The translations under genes and the position numbers were made by a program. A DNA stretch of 64,000 nt from Dugong dugon. Taxonomy: Eukaryota > Chordata > Mammalia > Sirenia > Dugongidae. The notes beneath the pieces were generated by a model. The model was not told where the DNA came from and did no database searches. It worked only from the letters and a program-made list of their open reading frames with translations. The stretch is taken from NCBI GenBank assembly GCA_030035585.1, contig CM057462.1, forward strand, positions 65,010,734 to 65,074,733, in the 5' to 3' direction. This document shows positions 1 to 12,466 of this stretch, piece after piece. How positions within the stretch are numbered: the first letter of the stretch is position 1; each line of letters begins with the position of its first letter.

Positions 1-110
1 ACCCTGTTGGTATTTGAAATACTGGTGGCATAGCTTCTAGCATCATAGCAACATGCAAGCCACCACAGCATGACAAACTGACAGACTGACAGGTAGGTGG
101 TGGTCAAACA
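1..110 (-). mobile_element. tRNA-Gly-type SINE fragment
   Basis: It shares phrases such as agcatcatagcaacatgcaa and ggtaggtggtgg with the element at 40076-40368. It is cut by the window edge and lacks the head. Confidence 0.45.
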
Positions 111-149
111 CAAATAGGACTGTGCAATTCCTCAGCTTAAAGTCCTCAT

Positions 150-690
150 TATCCTTCTACTATCCTTCAATATATTCTAAAATCCTTAATATAGCTTACA
201 AGACATTGCATGATCTGGACTATCCTGGCTCTCTCACCTCAATCTCATATAACTTCCCTTTATCCTGTACCTAGCCACACTGATCTTTTCTCAGTTCCTG
301 CAACCTGTGGTGCTCTCTCACCTCTGGGCCGTCACACTTACCCCTCTTTGCTGGAACAGTTCTTCTCTATTCTCTTTTTCTGGTCAACCGTGACTCATCC
401 TTCCAGTCTTAGTTTAAGTAACATTTTCTTGGGGCAGCCTGCCCTAACCCTCTCAGGTTAAGTCAGTTCACTCTGTTGTGTTTCCTTAACCCTCTGAACT
501 TTTGTTTGGCAGTGTTTGGCTTGTGATTCTTGTAATTATTTGTTCAAGTATTTGTTTTCATTTCCCCCCTAGACTGTTAAGCTCCAAGATTATAGACTGT
601 GGCTATTTTATTCACCATTGTATCCACAGTGCCCACTTGTGCTTGGGTTGTAGTTAGGTGCTCACTAAATGTTTCTGTACTGGCTGACAA
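150..690 (+). mobile_element. L2 LINE remnant
   Basis: Contains acaagacattgcatgatctg, ctgccctaaccctctcagg, gactgttaagctccaag and gtgctcactaaatgtttc, as in L2 3' ends. Confidence 0.6.
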
Positions 691-2512
691 TCAGGGAAGG
701 CTCAAGCAGCACTGGGCTCTGGGCACAGGCTAGAACCGCCTAGGCTCTATCCTCTCTCCCTACAAGGGAGGCTGTAAGGGCCAGGAGAAATGGAAGACTC
801 CAAGGCTTCCTGCACTTCTGGTACAATATGCAAGAATATTCATCACAGTTTTACTTATTAGAATGAACAATTAGGAAAAAAAATCCTAGACGTTCAACAA
901 TGGGAGAGTGACTTAATATATTGCACCAGTGATTTAAAAATATTGTCTAACTTATTGAATCCTTATTTTTCCAATAAAACCTTACACGGAGCTCTGGTAT
1001 ACAAATGGGGTTATTCCAGTTGAAGTAGGGAATGAGGCAGAACTTAATCTCTTAGGCCTGCCTAGCTCTCCCTCTCCTTTTCCCTTCCCCCACTTTTCTG
1101 TCCCTCCTCCCCCAAGTCTTGAAGGCTTTCCAGTTCCCGGCTCTATTCTCTTTTTTAAAGCCAGGGCATCATTTCTGCTCTAGGTTTCCATGAGGCACTC
1201 CCAAATGCATTGTTATGTTGCTGTTGTTAAGCTGCATCAAGTTGGTTTTCTGTTACTTATAACTAAAACCAACCAACCAACCAACCATAAAAACTTTAAA
1301 TAGAGTTGCAGCTTGAGATTCATTTATGTAATGGAAAGAACATAAACTTTGGAATCAGAAAACGCTGGTTTCAAATCTAGGTTCTGACCCAAACAAGTAT
1401 ATTTCAGTGTATCCTTCGAGTCAGGGTTGATATATATATACAGTATCTGAGTTGATATCTAACCTGATCCTATCATTTCCGAAGGCCATCCAGTGCCATA
1501 ATCCTTATCATCTATATAACAAATGCCGCTTTTTCCCTGTTTTACCTTCCTTATATATCTCATCACAATATACCACTGGTAACAGTCTGAGTAATTATGA
1601 GGCTACTGCATGTCAAGGGTTATCAGCACTCCACTTACCACCAGAAATGAGGTCCTTATTGCTGTCTGATTGAGAAGTGATCCAGTTCCAGAATCCCATC
1701 CTTTCCATACTTTCTAGGTTCACTCTTACTACCAAATCTCTTAGTATTATTTCCCTCCTGAAACTAGAGTCTGAGACAGGGGCTTCCAAAGAGGTAGTTT
1801 ATTTTAGGAAGTGATCCCAAGGAACAGGAGACTAGGAAAGGTAAAACAGGCAAGGAGGGAAAGCCAGTCCAAGGATGAGTGATCCAGCTGGTCATTGCTC
1901 TGGCCAAGTGGGGCATGATCCCCTGGAGATACCCTGAGGAGCTGTACAGCATGTGCCTCTTAATTGAGGCAGAGGGAAATATTTATCCACCAGATATTGT
2001 TTTTCATTGGTCAAGGGTTTTCCCATTAGGGGTTATCTCCCTTGCACTCTATTTGGCACTTTCAGGTTGATACATGAGTCAAAATGGTGGCACAAGTTCC
2101 CACAGACATCCCAAGAGGTGATGGCAGAGAAGCCCTGGGACAGGAAGCAAGAGATACTTAAGAAAACAGCTGAAACTTCAGACTGTCAGGTCATGCCTGT
2201 GCGCACTCGGTTGCCACAGCAATGACTTGAGTAGAAAGGTGTGCCAAGAGGCACAAAAGGTGTGCAATACTGGCCCTATGTAAGCAACAACACCTTGCAA
2301 AATTGAAGTTCTGTGCTATAGGATGCAGTATATGCTCTGAACCAGTAAGCAATATGTAGTGGTGTTTCACTCACGGGCAAAACATGAGTCGATCCCAGGA
2401 ATAAGGGGTAAATGTGGAATGGCAAATCCATTATACCTAATGAACTAATTTTAAAGGTTTAGATTCATGTCTCTGTGATTTTGAACATAGCTATTTAGAG
2501 GTATTATCTGAA

Positions 2513-2655
2513 CTCACCAGCTGCTCCACAGAAGAAAAGACCTGGCAATCTGCTCCTGTAAAGATTTCAGCCTAGGAAACCCTATGGGGCAGTTATATTC
2601 TGTCCTATATGATTGCTATGAGTCAGAATCAAGTTAACTGCACACAACAACAACA
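2513..2655 (+). mobile_element. AfroSINE, 5'-truncated
   Basis: It shows the longer SINE form with ctgctccacagaag, aaagatttcagcctagg, cctatggggcagtt and the tail, ending in caacaacaac. Confidence 0.85.
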
Positions 2656-2838
2656 TGCTCAGGGGAGAAATGCTTTCACCAGAGGACGTGACGATAGTTC
2701 TATTGGATTGGAAACTAAGGTTGCTATTGCCAATTTGAGTTTATCATGCCAGTAGGTGAGTAGGAAAAGAAAAGAAAAGTTAATTCAGTGATGTGCTGGA
2801 GTCAGCTTGTACAGGCTCATGGGAGCTGACTGTGTGCA

Positions 2839-3330
2839 TGTATTAGTTTTTCCTATTGCTGCTGTAACAAATTACCTCAAATTTAGTGGCTTAAAACAAT
2901 GCAAATTTATTATCTTACAATTCTGCAGGTCAGAAGTCCTAAATGAGCCTAATGGGGCTAAAATCAAGGTATTGGCATTTCTTGTTGGGGCTCTAGGGAA
3001 AAATCTATTCCTTGTCTTTCCCAGCTTCTACAGGCTGCCCACATTCCTTGGTCATATCACTAAGACCTTTGCTTCCACTGTCACATCTCCTTTTCTAACT
3101 CTGACTCTCTTGCCTCCCTCTTTCCTTTATAAGGATCCACGTGATCACTTTGGGCCTACTCAGAGAATTTAGGATAATCTCCCTACTCAAGAGCCTTAAT
3201 TTAATCACATCTGCAAAGTCCCTTTTGTCATGTAACATATTGCAATGTAACAATATGTCAGGGAACATATTCATGGGTTCTGGGATTGGGATGTGGACAT
3301 CTGTGGACAGCCATTAATCTGCATACCACA
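2839..3330 (-). mobile_element. MaLR (MLT1-type) solo LTR fossil
   Basis: The sequence runs from tgtattag to taccaca in minus orientation and resembles the ERVL-MaLR MLT1 consensus from memory. A perfect 5-bp target duplication gtgca flanks it (2834-2838 and 3331-3335), as expected for this family. It is an old, non-coding LTR remnant, presumably from early mammalian evolution. Confidence 0.75.
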
Positions 3331-3766
3331 GTGCATCTCTTCCCAACTCCACATTCAGTGATACAACGCTGGTAGTTAAAGTGGGTCATGGTGTGAGTAT
3401 TTACACTATGAAAACTGGCAAAAGCTACAATTAAGGGCTTTTCCCCTGGAAAGCCTGTTGTTAAACTTTACCAGCATACCACTGCTTACGATGGTTGGCT
3501 GGGGTGAATGAGCATATTATCAAGGTGAAACAGAACTGTGACTACACAATAGGGGAAGGGAGGATTATAAATAGAATCCAGAGGATGCCTGGGACACTTC
3601 CTAGTTCTGCCCTGTCTAGTGCTAAAAATTAATGAAAAACTATAGAAATATGAGACAGAATGCAGAGCATGCTTTTGTGGGGTTCCTTAGAAAACTTGCT
3701 TTCCAATTTCAGATGCTGCCCCTTCCCCTTCCTCTTGCCTTAAACATGCTGTGATAGCTTAGGCTG

Positions 3767-4337
3767 TGTTATGGATGGAATTGTGTCCCCCTCCAAAAAT
3801 ATGTGTTGGAATCCTAATTCCCATAATTGTGGATGGAGCCCTGCTGGCGCAGTGGTTAAGAGCTCAGCTGCTAACCAAAAGGTTGGCAGTTTGAATCCAC
3901 CAGCCGCTCCTTGGAAACCCTATGAGGCAATTCTACTCTGTCCTATAGGGTCGCTATGGTTGGAATTGACTCGACTGCAACAGGTTTTTTTATACTTGTG
4001 GACATAATCCTGTTTGAGAATAGGGTTTTCTTTGTTATGTTAATGAGGCTATATTAGTATAGGTGTGTTCTAATCCTAATCACTTCTGAGTTATAAAAAG
4101 AGCAGATTAGGCACAGAAGTAAACACAAATGGGGGAGATGGACGCCGCATGGAGATGGCCAAGGAACTGAGGAATGCTGGGGCTACAGAAGCTCAAAGAG
4201 ACAAGGATCTACCCCTAGAGCTGACAGAGAGAACCCTCCTCCCCTAGAGCCAAGGCCCTGTGAGAAAATAAATTTCTTTTCTTTAAAGTTGCCCACTTGT
4301 GGTATTTATGTTACAACAGCACTAGGTAACTAAGATT
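3767..4337 (+). mobile_element. MaLR (MLT1-type) solo LTR fossil with AfroSINE inside
   Basis: It begins tgttatgg and ends near ctaagatt, with MLT1-like internal text and an AATAAA before the end. Flanking ggctg at 3762-3766 and 4338-4342 is a likely 5-bp target duplication. A plus-strand AfroSINE interrupts it, so the LTR is older than that SINE wave. Confidence 0.75.
3834..3995 (+). mobile_element. AfroSINE inside MaLR LTR
   Basis: Full form: ggagccctgctgg head, B-box-like gtttgaatccacc, body cctatgaggcaattctac, tail and T-rich end. A 7-bp duplication ttgtgga flanks it (3827-3833 and 3996-4002). Confidence 0.9.
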
Positions 4338-4553
4338 GGCTGCAACAGCCAATTTACAACTATGGGGTAAGACAAAGTGAATTGCAGAGATATTAGTTCT
4401 GATATTACCGAGTCAGTAAAACTGCCTACCTCTGTTCTTCTTGTGAGAAAAATATACCTTTTTGTTTTTAATGTCACCACAGTCAAGTTTTCTGTTATCT
4501 TCAGCTGAAAGTATTCACATTTCTGATTTACCTAGTCTTGCTTGCAGCCAATG

Positions 4554-4921
4554 GCACGGGCCCAGACTTTTAAGATAGTGATACAAAGAAGCATGGATTG
4601 TGGGGAATCCTTTCTGGTGAAGAGGGTAGTAGTGGCAGCGGTTCTGGTGGCACCATCCAGTGTGTTGAAAATTCAGACTTTATTGATTTCCTGGTGGCCT
4701 TCACTAGGGACACAGAAAATAGATTCTTTGTATTGCACGGGCCCAGACTTTTAATTAAAAGATAGTGATACAAAGAAGCATGGATTGTGGGGAATCCTTT
4801 CTGGTGAAGAGGGTAGTAGTGGCAGCGGTTCTGGTGGCACCATCCAGTGTGTTGACAATTCAGACTTTATTGATTTCCTGGTGGCCTTCACTAGGGACAC
4901 AGAAAATAGATTATTTGTATT
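4554..4921. repeat. Recent tandem duplication of about 181 bp
   Basis: Copy 1 (4554-4734) and copy 2 (4735-4921) both begin gcacgggcccagactttt and end at ttgtatt. They differ by a 6-base insertion and only a couple of substitutions. No transposon signature is seen. Confidence 0.95.
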
Positions 4922-6748
4922 GAAAAACAATGGTTACTACTCATTGAGTGTTTACTGTGAACCAAGAAAATTTATAAATTTTCTCTCATAATCTTCATAT
5001 CAAGCACTGAAGATGGGTAATAATCTTCTTCTCTGACATTAACTGACTTGACCAATATTACACAGGGAGTAAGTAGCAGAGTTGGGGTTCAGGTTACTGT
5101 GACTCCAAAGCCAGATCTTAGCCACAATACTATACTGCTGATAATTCTTTTGCTAAATCCCAAATTTTGGACCTGAGATAGCTGAGGCTGGAGCCTGGGG
5201 CCCTACCCTAGGAGGGGAAGAAAGGCTCACGTAGACTGTTGTCTGGCATCAGCCCCTTCTGGCAGGGGATAGAGGATCAGCCCAAATGCAGGCAAGCTCT
5301 GTGCCACGCTGAACAGATGCTGGCGGTCCTGTGAGCCAGGCCAGGAAATGCTCCAGAGGCACTGTCAGACTTCTGTGTCTGAAACCCTGAAAGATAAGAT
5401 GGGAACTTGGGTAGCACCCTCAGAGACAAAGCAATTCTGCATGGGTAGAATGTGCTGAAATCCAGGTAAAATAAGAAAGCGGCAAAATACACTAAGGGAG
5501 GAGGGGCATGTTTGGGGATCAATCAACTCCCCGCTGGCAATTCTTGCTTGCAAAATTGTTAACTGTACTCCTTTTTCTCTGTCTCCTCTCAGGCAGGATT
5601 TTGAGGTCTGAAGTGCAAAGCTCCAAAACCCAGATGCAGTCTTCCTCTCACCCTCCATTCACCCATGTCCCAAGCCTCAGAGCCACCCTGGCCCCTTTCA
5701 TTTACTCAGTTTTTTTCCCCCTCCATATTTATCTATTGAGTATCAGCTTTGTGCCAGACAGACAAGGACTCTACCTTCAAGGAACTTACAGGAGAGGAAG
5801 ACATTAAAAGACAATTGAACAAATAGCTATTTAATTAGGACTGTGATACCTACTAGGAATGAAAAGTAGTATTCATGAGTATATACCTGGGGAACCAGAT
5901 CAACCCTGGGGCTCATCTTCCTCCCCTTTTCCATTTCTCTTCTCCTTGTCATCATTATCATCATCCCCTTTATAAAGAATGTTATCTCCTGCATTGTACC
6001 CTCTTCTGCATCCCCACACCATGGCCTTCATTCAGACCTTCATTGGATCTTCATGTCTGTCTCCTAATAGGTCTTTCTGCCTCTATTTTTGCCCATTCAA
6101 GCCCATGCTCTACACTGAAGTTAGAACTGTATTTCTAAAACACAATCTGACTAGCTCCTCTTTGGTTTCAGATCAGCAGTTTAGCTCCTTTGCCTGGCGC
6201 AGCTTGCTGAACTTTTCCCCCCCAGCCTTATCTCCTATTCCCCACCTCTGCCTAGCACAGATTCCTATCTCCCCTACTGTTTACTCACGTTTGCTCTGCG
6301 ATGTTCTAACCATCTGTCTCAGACCAGGAAATGACTATTCTGAATTCAAGAACTGAACACTTGCTTGATGAAAGGCCACCATGGATAAGGCATTGGGTGT
6401 TGGGCACTGGGCAAGATTAGAGAGGAGGGAACAGCTGGAAGACAGAAGTCAGCACCTTTTCTGAAGAGTATCCCCAATGGCAATATGTACCTACGTCCAC
6501 GATAGGTTGTAAGCTCCATGAGGGCACTGACACAGTCTGACTTGTCTACTGCTATATCCCTAGTTATGCCTGGTACAAATATAGCATGGTGCCTGGCATG
6601 TATGAACAGTGTATGAAAACAATAAAAGTGTATGAAAACAATAAAAGTGTATGAAAAATAAATGAATAAATAGAAACTATAGAAACTGCTCTTAAACAGC
6701 CTCCCGCTGAAGTTACTAGGGTCTAGTATGTGTCCAACATGTGTCTAC

Positions 6749-6895
6749 CAGGTGCCTTTGAGTCAATTCCGACTCATGGCAACTCCAGCTGTGTCAGAGT
6801 AGAATTGTGCTCCACAGGGTTTCCAAGGAGTGGCTAGTGGATTTGAACTGCCGACCTTTTGGTTAGCAGCCATAGCTCTCAACCACTGCAGCACG
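6749..6895 (-). mobile_element. AfroSINE
   Basis: Minus-strand copy: tail gagtcaattccgactcatgg, then cagggtttccaagg and gaactgccgaccttttgg. It abuts the RTE at 6899. Confidence 0.9.
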
Positions 6896-6898
6896 AGG

Positions 6899-7836
6899 AG
6901 ATACTGCATGCTTTAAAATCAGGAAAGGTGTGTGTGTCAGGGTTGTATCCTTTCACCATACTTATTGTCTGTATGCTGAGTAAATAATTGGAGAAGCTGG
7001 ACTATACGAAGAACAGGGCATCAGGATTGGAGGAAGACTCATTAACAACCTTCGATACGCAGATGACACAACCTTGCTTGCTGAAAGTGAAGAGGACTTG
7101 AAGCACTTACCGATGAAGATCAAAGACTATAGCCTTCAGTATGGATTGCACCTCAACATAAAGAAAACAAAAATCCTCACAACTAGACCAATAAGCAACA
7201 TGTGATAAACGGAGAAAAGACTGAAGTTGTCAAGGATTTCATTTCACATGGATCCACAATCAATACCCATGGAAGCCACAGTCAAGAAATCAAACAACAT
7301 ATTGCATTGGGCAAATTTGCTGCAAAGGACCTCTTTAAAGGGCTAAAAAAGCAAAGATGTCACTTTGAGGACTAAGGTGCACATGACCCAAGCCATGGTA
7401 TTTTCAAATAACCTCATATGCATGCGAAAGCTGGACAATGAATAAGGAAGACCGAAGAAGAATTAATGCGTTTGCATTATGGTGTTGGTGAAGAACACTG
7501 AATATACCAAGGACCGTCCGAAGAGTGAATAAATCTGTCTAGGAAGAAGTACAGCCAGAATACTTCTTAGAAGCGAGGGGCAAGACTCCATCTCACAGAC
7601 TTTGGACATGTTATCAGGAAGGACCAGTTTCGAGAGAAGGGCATCATGCTTGGGGGTCAGTAGAGGGTCAGCAGAAAAAGAGGAAGACCTTCAACGAGAT
7701 GGACTGACACAGTGGCTGCAACAATGGGCTCAAACAAAGGAACGATTCTGAGGATGGTACATCAGGCAGTGTTTCATTCTGTTGTACATAGGGTCTCTAT
7801 GAGTCGGAACCAACTCCACAGTACCTAATAACAAGA
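6899..7836 (+). mobile_element. RTE/BovB-type LINE, 5'-truncated
   Basis: It carries the end of the reverse transcriptase region (ggcatcaggattggagg, cgatacgcagatgacaca for Y-A-D-D, cttcagtatggattgcacct) and the C-terminal region to the 3' tail gagtcggaaccaactccac. Many frame changes make it inactive. It shares its sequence with the RTE copies at 44089, 48724 and 62753. Confidence 0.9.
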
Positions 7837-8399
7837 GTCAGACTGATCTGTTCCCTACAAAGTTCCAACAGTTACTTTGTGACCTTGGCAAATTATTCAT
7901 CTTCCTCATTTGAAAACTGGGGGACATAATGGTACCTATCTCTGACAGTTGCTATTAAGATTAAATAAATGCACTTGAAGTACCCAGCACAGTCCTGGCA
8001 TGTGGTCACCGTGCAGTAAATGGTGGCTGTTATCTTAAGGACTGTGTTTGTTACCTGAGTTACTCTGGCATATAACGCCTGCATTCAACTTGAAGCACGG
8101 ACCTGCCACAGTCGATCAGCTTTATAAACTGAAGGGGTGGGAACTGTAGCACTCGCCAATTTTTCTAGAAATAAATCTTTGTGGGAGGATAATGATTGGT
8201 TGGAAAATGTGAGCCTCGAGGGAACAAAGATCTGAACCCAAGAAGCTGGGAAGCTAAGTCTTCCCAGCGGGCTGCAGCCACTGAGTGGTACCTCCCCAGG
8301 ACTGGGCAATAGCCGGGTGGGCACGCCCAGCCCTGGGTGAGGTAGTCTCAGAAGCCAGATTTTATCGGAGGGGGCAGCACCTCCTCTGCTTTTGCTCAT

Positions 8400-9560
8400 C
8401 TTATTCCTGCGGGCTCCACCCTGCGCGCCAGGAGGAAGGACTCTAAAGCCGCCGGGCGGAGGCTTCCGCGCGGACCCAGACCTGACCATCTATGGTCACA
8501 GAGCGCTTCGCACAAACAGGAAGTAGAACGAGGGTCGAACTTTTTTCTCCACCTTGCCACCTCCGGGCCGGGTGAAACGGGTGGCTGCGGCAGGCACGGC
8601 CTCACCGACCCCCTCCCCACACACAGCCTCTGCAAAGCCTCCCAGAACACTGTCCAGACCAATTCCTTTCTCACATCACAAACAGAAATTGAGGCACGCA
8701 CCCCAGAGAGAGGCGGAGACATAGTCCCCGCCCCCAAGGAGGGTTGATAGCTCGAGATTCCCACCCTCAGAGAATCCTGCCCCCTGGTACTTCCTAGACC
8801 CCTTCCCCGCTGCGTGAAGAGGGACCTGCCTTTGCCATTAATACCAAACTGACTGTAGAATTAGCCACTCATCCATTCTCCTTCTCCGGAGGTGGAGCTT
8901 ACCCAGTAATTGAGATCCTTCAATGGCCCGGGCCTTAAGGGGCGTTTCCGGCTCGGCTACAGTCGACCGGGGGCGTGGCCTATCCTGTGAGCACGCCCTC
9001 CTCAGGTCGCTCCTGCCTTAGGGGCGGGGCTCTTTCCCTTGTTGCCTCCGCTAGCCAGGATTCTCTCTCGGAGGCTTGGTGAATGGGGGCGGAGTCATGG
9101 GCGGGAGCAGTCAGACTTCCTCCTACGCTCCCTCTTTCGCCTAGCGTTTCAGCCCGTGGTTCATTTCCGGTGGGGGTGGCGCGCTCGGTGAGGGTTCGGA
9201 AGTGGATCGCGCGAAGATTGCTGGGCGGTTCTTGCCGGAAGTGAAGAGCGGTTGATCGCTGTACTGAGGTGAGGCAGAAGTCTGAGGTGAGGGTTCGCGG
9301 CTGCGTAGGGACTGAGGTCTCTTCCGTGGCCCACCGGCCCCTGGCGTTGTTAATGGCTCTCCTGGCCTTCGCGCGTGTGGTGAACCCTGCTGGGGCGGTC
9401 GGGGGTGAGGCCCTCAGGCCGACCTGGACTGCTGGGCGCGGTCTCTTGAGGTGGGGTCGGAGTGACCAGCCGAGCCAGGCTGTCGTGGGGAGGCCTCTCG
9501 CTAGATTTCGCAGCGCTGGCCATCAGCCTTCGCGGAGGCCCGATTCCTAAGGTGCCCTGA
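8400..9560 (+). promoter_or_regulatory. CAP1: CpG-rich promoter region of CAP1
   Basis: The region is much richer in G+C and CpG than its surroundings. GC boxes are seen at about 8970-8980 (gggcgtggcc), 9021-9030 (ggggcggggc), 9085-9094 and 9099-9107. ETS-type GGAA cores lie at 9165-9170 (TTCCGG, opposite orientation), 9197-9205 (CGGAAGTGG) and 9235-9243 (CCGGAAGTG). No convincing TATA box is seen, which fits a housekeeping CpG-island promoter. The island boundaries and the transcription start are estimates. Confidence 0.8.
9190..9268 (+). other. CAP1: CAP1 exon 1, untranslated (approximate start)
   Basis: CAP1 has a non-coding first exon. The likely donor is CTGAG|GTGAGG after 9268, just downstream of the strongest ETS site. 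A second similar donor, CTGAG|GTGAGG after 9286, could be used instead. The 5' edge is a guess; only cDNA or CAGE data would fix it. Confidence 0.5.
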
Positions 9561-10994
9561 CTGAAAGGAACGAATGAGACTTTAGAGCTTTTCCTATCCC
9601 GCCATCTCGCCCCCATTGCACGGATGGCTAAATTGATCCCCTGGGAAGAGAGGAGGCTTGTCTAAGGTCTTACAGCGAAGGAGGGGAAGAATTGGAATCG
9701 TGACCCCACGTCCTTAGATTACCAGTCCCAGATCCTACCTTTCCCATTTCATTTTCCGGGAACCTCTACCGTGTGGTGGTCTTCCGGTTGGTTGTTGCCT
9801 CTCCGGACGCTGCAGATTAAAAGCCACCCGCTGCGTGAAACTTTTTTTTTTTTTTTTTAAACGCAGCTCTTCCGAAGCTTGGGGAATTTTTTAAAAGGGA
9901 GGAGGGCAAGTCCTTGCATTTGCATTCAAATAGACTCCCCTTCTTCCTAGTCCGCTCTTCTTATTCTGAAAAAACAAGTTAACTTTTATCTCATGTGTTG
10001 TGTGGTTCTCGATCTGAAGTCAGATGGCTTAGGTTTTGTCTGGCCCCACTGCCAAGTACCTGTGGCCATAGACGCCTAAATTAACTTCTTTGAGCCTTAG
10101 TTTTCTCATCTTTTAAGTGGAGATCTCTGCTCATCTCACAGGATTAAGTTCAGTGAAACCCATTGTGCCAGACTCTGCCAGATCCAGGAAATGCAGTTTT
10201 GCTACAAAACAAGCTAGACCCTAGCCTCATGGAGCTAGCAGTGTTTGCAGAGAGGTTTAACAAGTTTAACAATAAATGTGATGAGTGTTTAGGAAGAAGG
10301 GTGCTATGGAAATACATAACTAGGGGGTTAGGAAAAACCCTTCTGAAAAAGCAAAGTTTAAGTTGAAATTTGAAGGATAGGAGTAAACTTGATGGGGACG
10401 GAGTGAGAACATTTTAGACAGAGATTAGCATCAGGACTGTTAGTTGAAGCTCTTTGTAGCATTCTCTGTTCAAGTGAAAATCGGGGCAGCCTAGCACATT
10501 CATCATTCGTCAAGCATTTGAGTCCTTATATGTGTGAGGCCTGGGCCCTGATGGCTAAGAATACAGTTGTTCTCGTGGAGCTTCAAGTGGGGGAGAGAGC
10601 AGACAAATAAATCAGGATGGCCACACGGTGTCATAGTGCACTGTATAAGCACAGGGGGCTATGAAAGCATAAAGGATGAATACCAAAGCCATGTTTCCAG
10701 GCTTCATGGAGGAAATAGGCTAAATCTTGTAGAATTTATTAGGCCATATGGTGAATCTAGAAAAGGGATTTCCAGGCAGAGAGAACTACAAATGCAAGGA
10801 CACGGTGGTGTGAAAGACCATGACTACTTCAGTGTGACTGGAATTCAGTAATGCTTGGAGAAGTAGAGGAAGTGGCAAGTGGTGGGGTTAAATATAAAGG
10901 ACCTTATGAGCCATGCTGATTTATTTGAATTTTATCCTGAAAGCTAAGGGGGAGGCTTTGAAGGGTTTTATGTAGGAAAATGATATAATCAAAT

Positions 10995-11412
10995 GTATGG
11001 GTTTTTTCAAAAATTTATTTTGTTGTTGAGAATGTACACAGCAAAACATACACCAGTTCAACCATTTGTACATGTACAATTCAGTAACATTGATTACATT
11101 TTTTGGGTTGTGCAGCCTTTCTCACCCTCCGTTTCTGAGTTCTTCCTCTCCCATTAACACAAACTCAACTGCCCCATAAGTTTCCTGTCTAATCCTTCTG
11201 GTTTCCATTGTCAGTTTGATCCGATATAGATAGTTCTTAAAAGAGCATAATGCTCAAAGCAGACCTTTTTTACCAGTTAAGCTAAACTACTGTTTGGTTT
11301 TAAGAAGACTTCAGGGGATAGTTTTGGTTTAAGGTTTAAAGATTATCTCAGGGCAATAGTTTCAGGGGTTCATCCAGCCTCCATGACTCCAGAAAGTCTG
11401 GAATCCATGAGA
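10995..11412 (-). mobile_element. L1 3' end, 'gttgttgagaat' type
   Basis: It starts aaaatttattttgttgttg and runs through gtgcagcctttctcaccctc to ctggaatccatgag. The reverse complement resembles a derived L1 3' UTR (gttgcacaac ... cactgaactgtacatg). The same form is at 14517 and 19075. Confidence 0.75.
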
Positions 11413-12428
11413 CAATTCTTATTATTCAAATTTATGTTTTAGTTCAGTCTGTCAGGTGGGAAGGGACTGGACATTTGTGGAGAAGTAGAGCGGTGTTTGG
11501 AAACTAGTAGTCCTGGAGAGAAATGATAATGGCTTGAACTAAGGCAGTGACACTGGGGATGGAGAGGAGGGATCTAATTTGAGCGATACTAAGAAGTGGA
11601 ATCGATAGAATTTGGAGGCTGATTGTTTATGGGAATGAAGGAGTAGGAGTCGTCTAGGATGATAGCCTGGTTTTCTGGCTTAGGTAATTGGTTGATACCA
11701 AGACAGGGAATATGAGAGGAGAGGGGAAGTTGGAGAGGTGGTATGGAAAGAAAACATATTTTGGACATATTTGGTTTGAGATATTTGCAACACTTCCAGG
11801 CAAGGATGTCTAATATGGTATCCTATCTAGAGGAAATGGCAAGAACAAAGTTGTGGAAGCAGGAGAAGGGCCTATATTGTTCAGTGGAGTAGTGGGACCT
11901 GGAGTTTGTGGCAGAAGATAAAACTAGAAAAAAGGTAGATGTCTGCCAGATTGTAAAGGGCTTTTGATGCCTTGTTAAATAAAGCATTTTGGATTTTATT
12001 CTTTGGTTGGTAGTTTGCTACTTTTTGACTTGCTGGGGTCCAGCCTACGGTAATTTTCTGTAGGAATTTCCCAACTTTTTATTCCCGAGAAATACTTTAT
12101 CAATCAGGTGAACGTAATTGATGTCTCAGAGGGGTTTGTATAAAATGGTAGGAGTGAAATTATTTTGTAAAGTACAACACATCATGCAAACTGAAATTGG
12201 TGATATTATTAAAATCAGCGAGAGTGTATTTTTGCTTTGAGGCTAGCTGTTCAGTTTGTAAAATGTCTTAATTGTTTCCAACATGAGGAATGATATTTTT
12301 TTTCTCACCTTGTTTCTTGGTTATATATACATTTGTTTAGTTGCAGTTATTTTTTTTTAACCAGACACTGAGCCTTTGAAAAGTACTTCCTCCCTTTGAT
12401 TTTCTGGGAAGCATTGTGAGTCAAAGAT

Positions 12429-12466
12429 TCATTTACTTAAATGAGGATTCATTTACTTAAATGAGC
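12429..12466. repeat. Short direct repeat, two copies of about 20 bp
   Basis: The phrase gattcatttacttaaatgag occurs twice in tandem in CAP1 intron 1. Confidence 0.85.

Larger units (their letters stand above)
1..8399. other. Intergenic DNA upstream of CAP1
   Basis: No host exon is recognised. Repeats account for much of it: a truncated tRNA-Gly-type SINE (1-110), L2-like sequence (about 150-690 and 5930-6360), two MaLR LTRs, AfroSINEs, a tandem duplication, MIR-like sequence (about 5000-5150) and an RTE. Stretches 700-1450, 1680-2500 and 7840-8400 show nothing I can name, except a short (aacc)n run near 1268-1288. Confidence 0.6.

Noticed and set aside
1764-2225. Opposing open frames of about 60-70 codons as a gene
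   Set aside because: They are short, overlap on both strands, lack domains and splice context, and may be an unrecognised old repeat.
9269-9550. Open frame of 93 codons just after CAP1 exon 1
   Set aside because: It lies in CpG-rich intron sequence after a good donor, with no recognisable domain. GC-rich DNA has few stops by chance.
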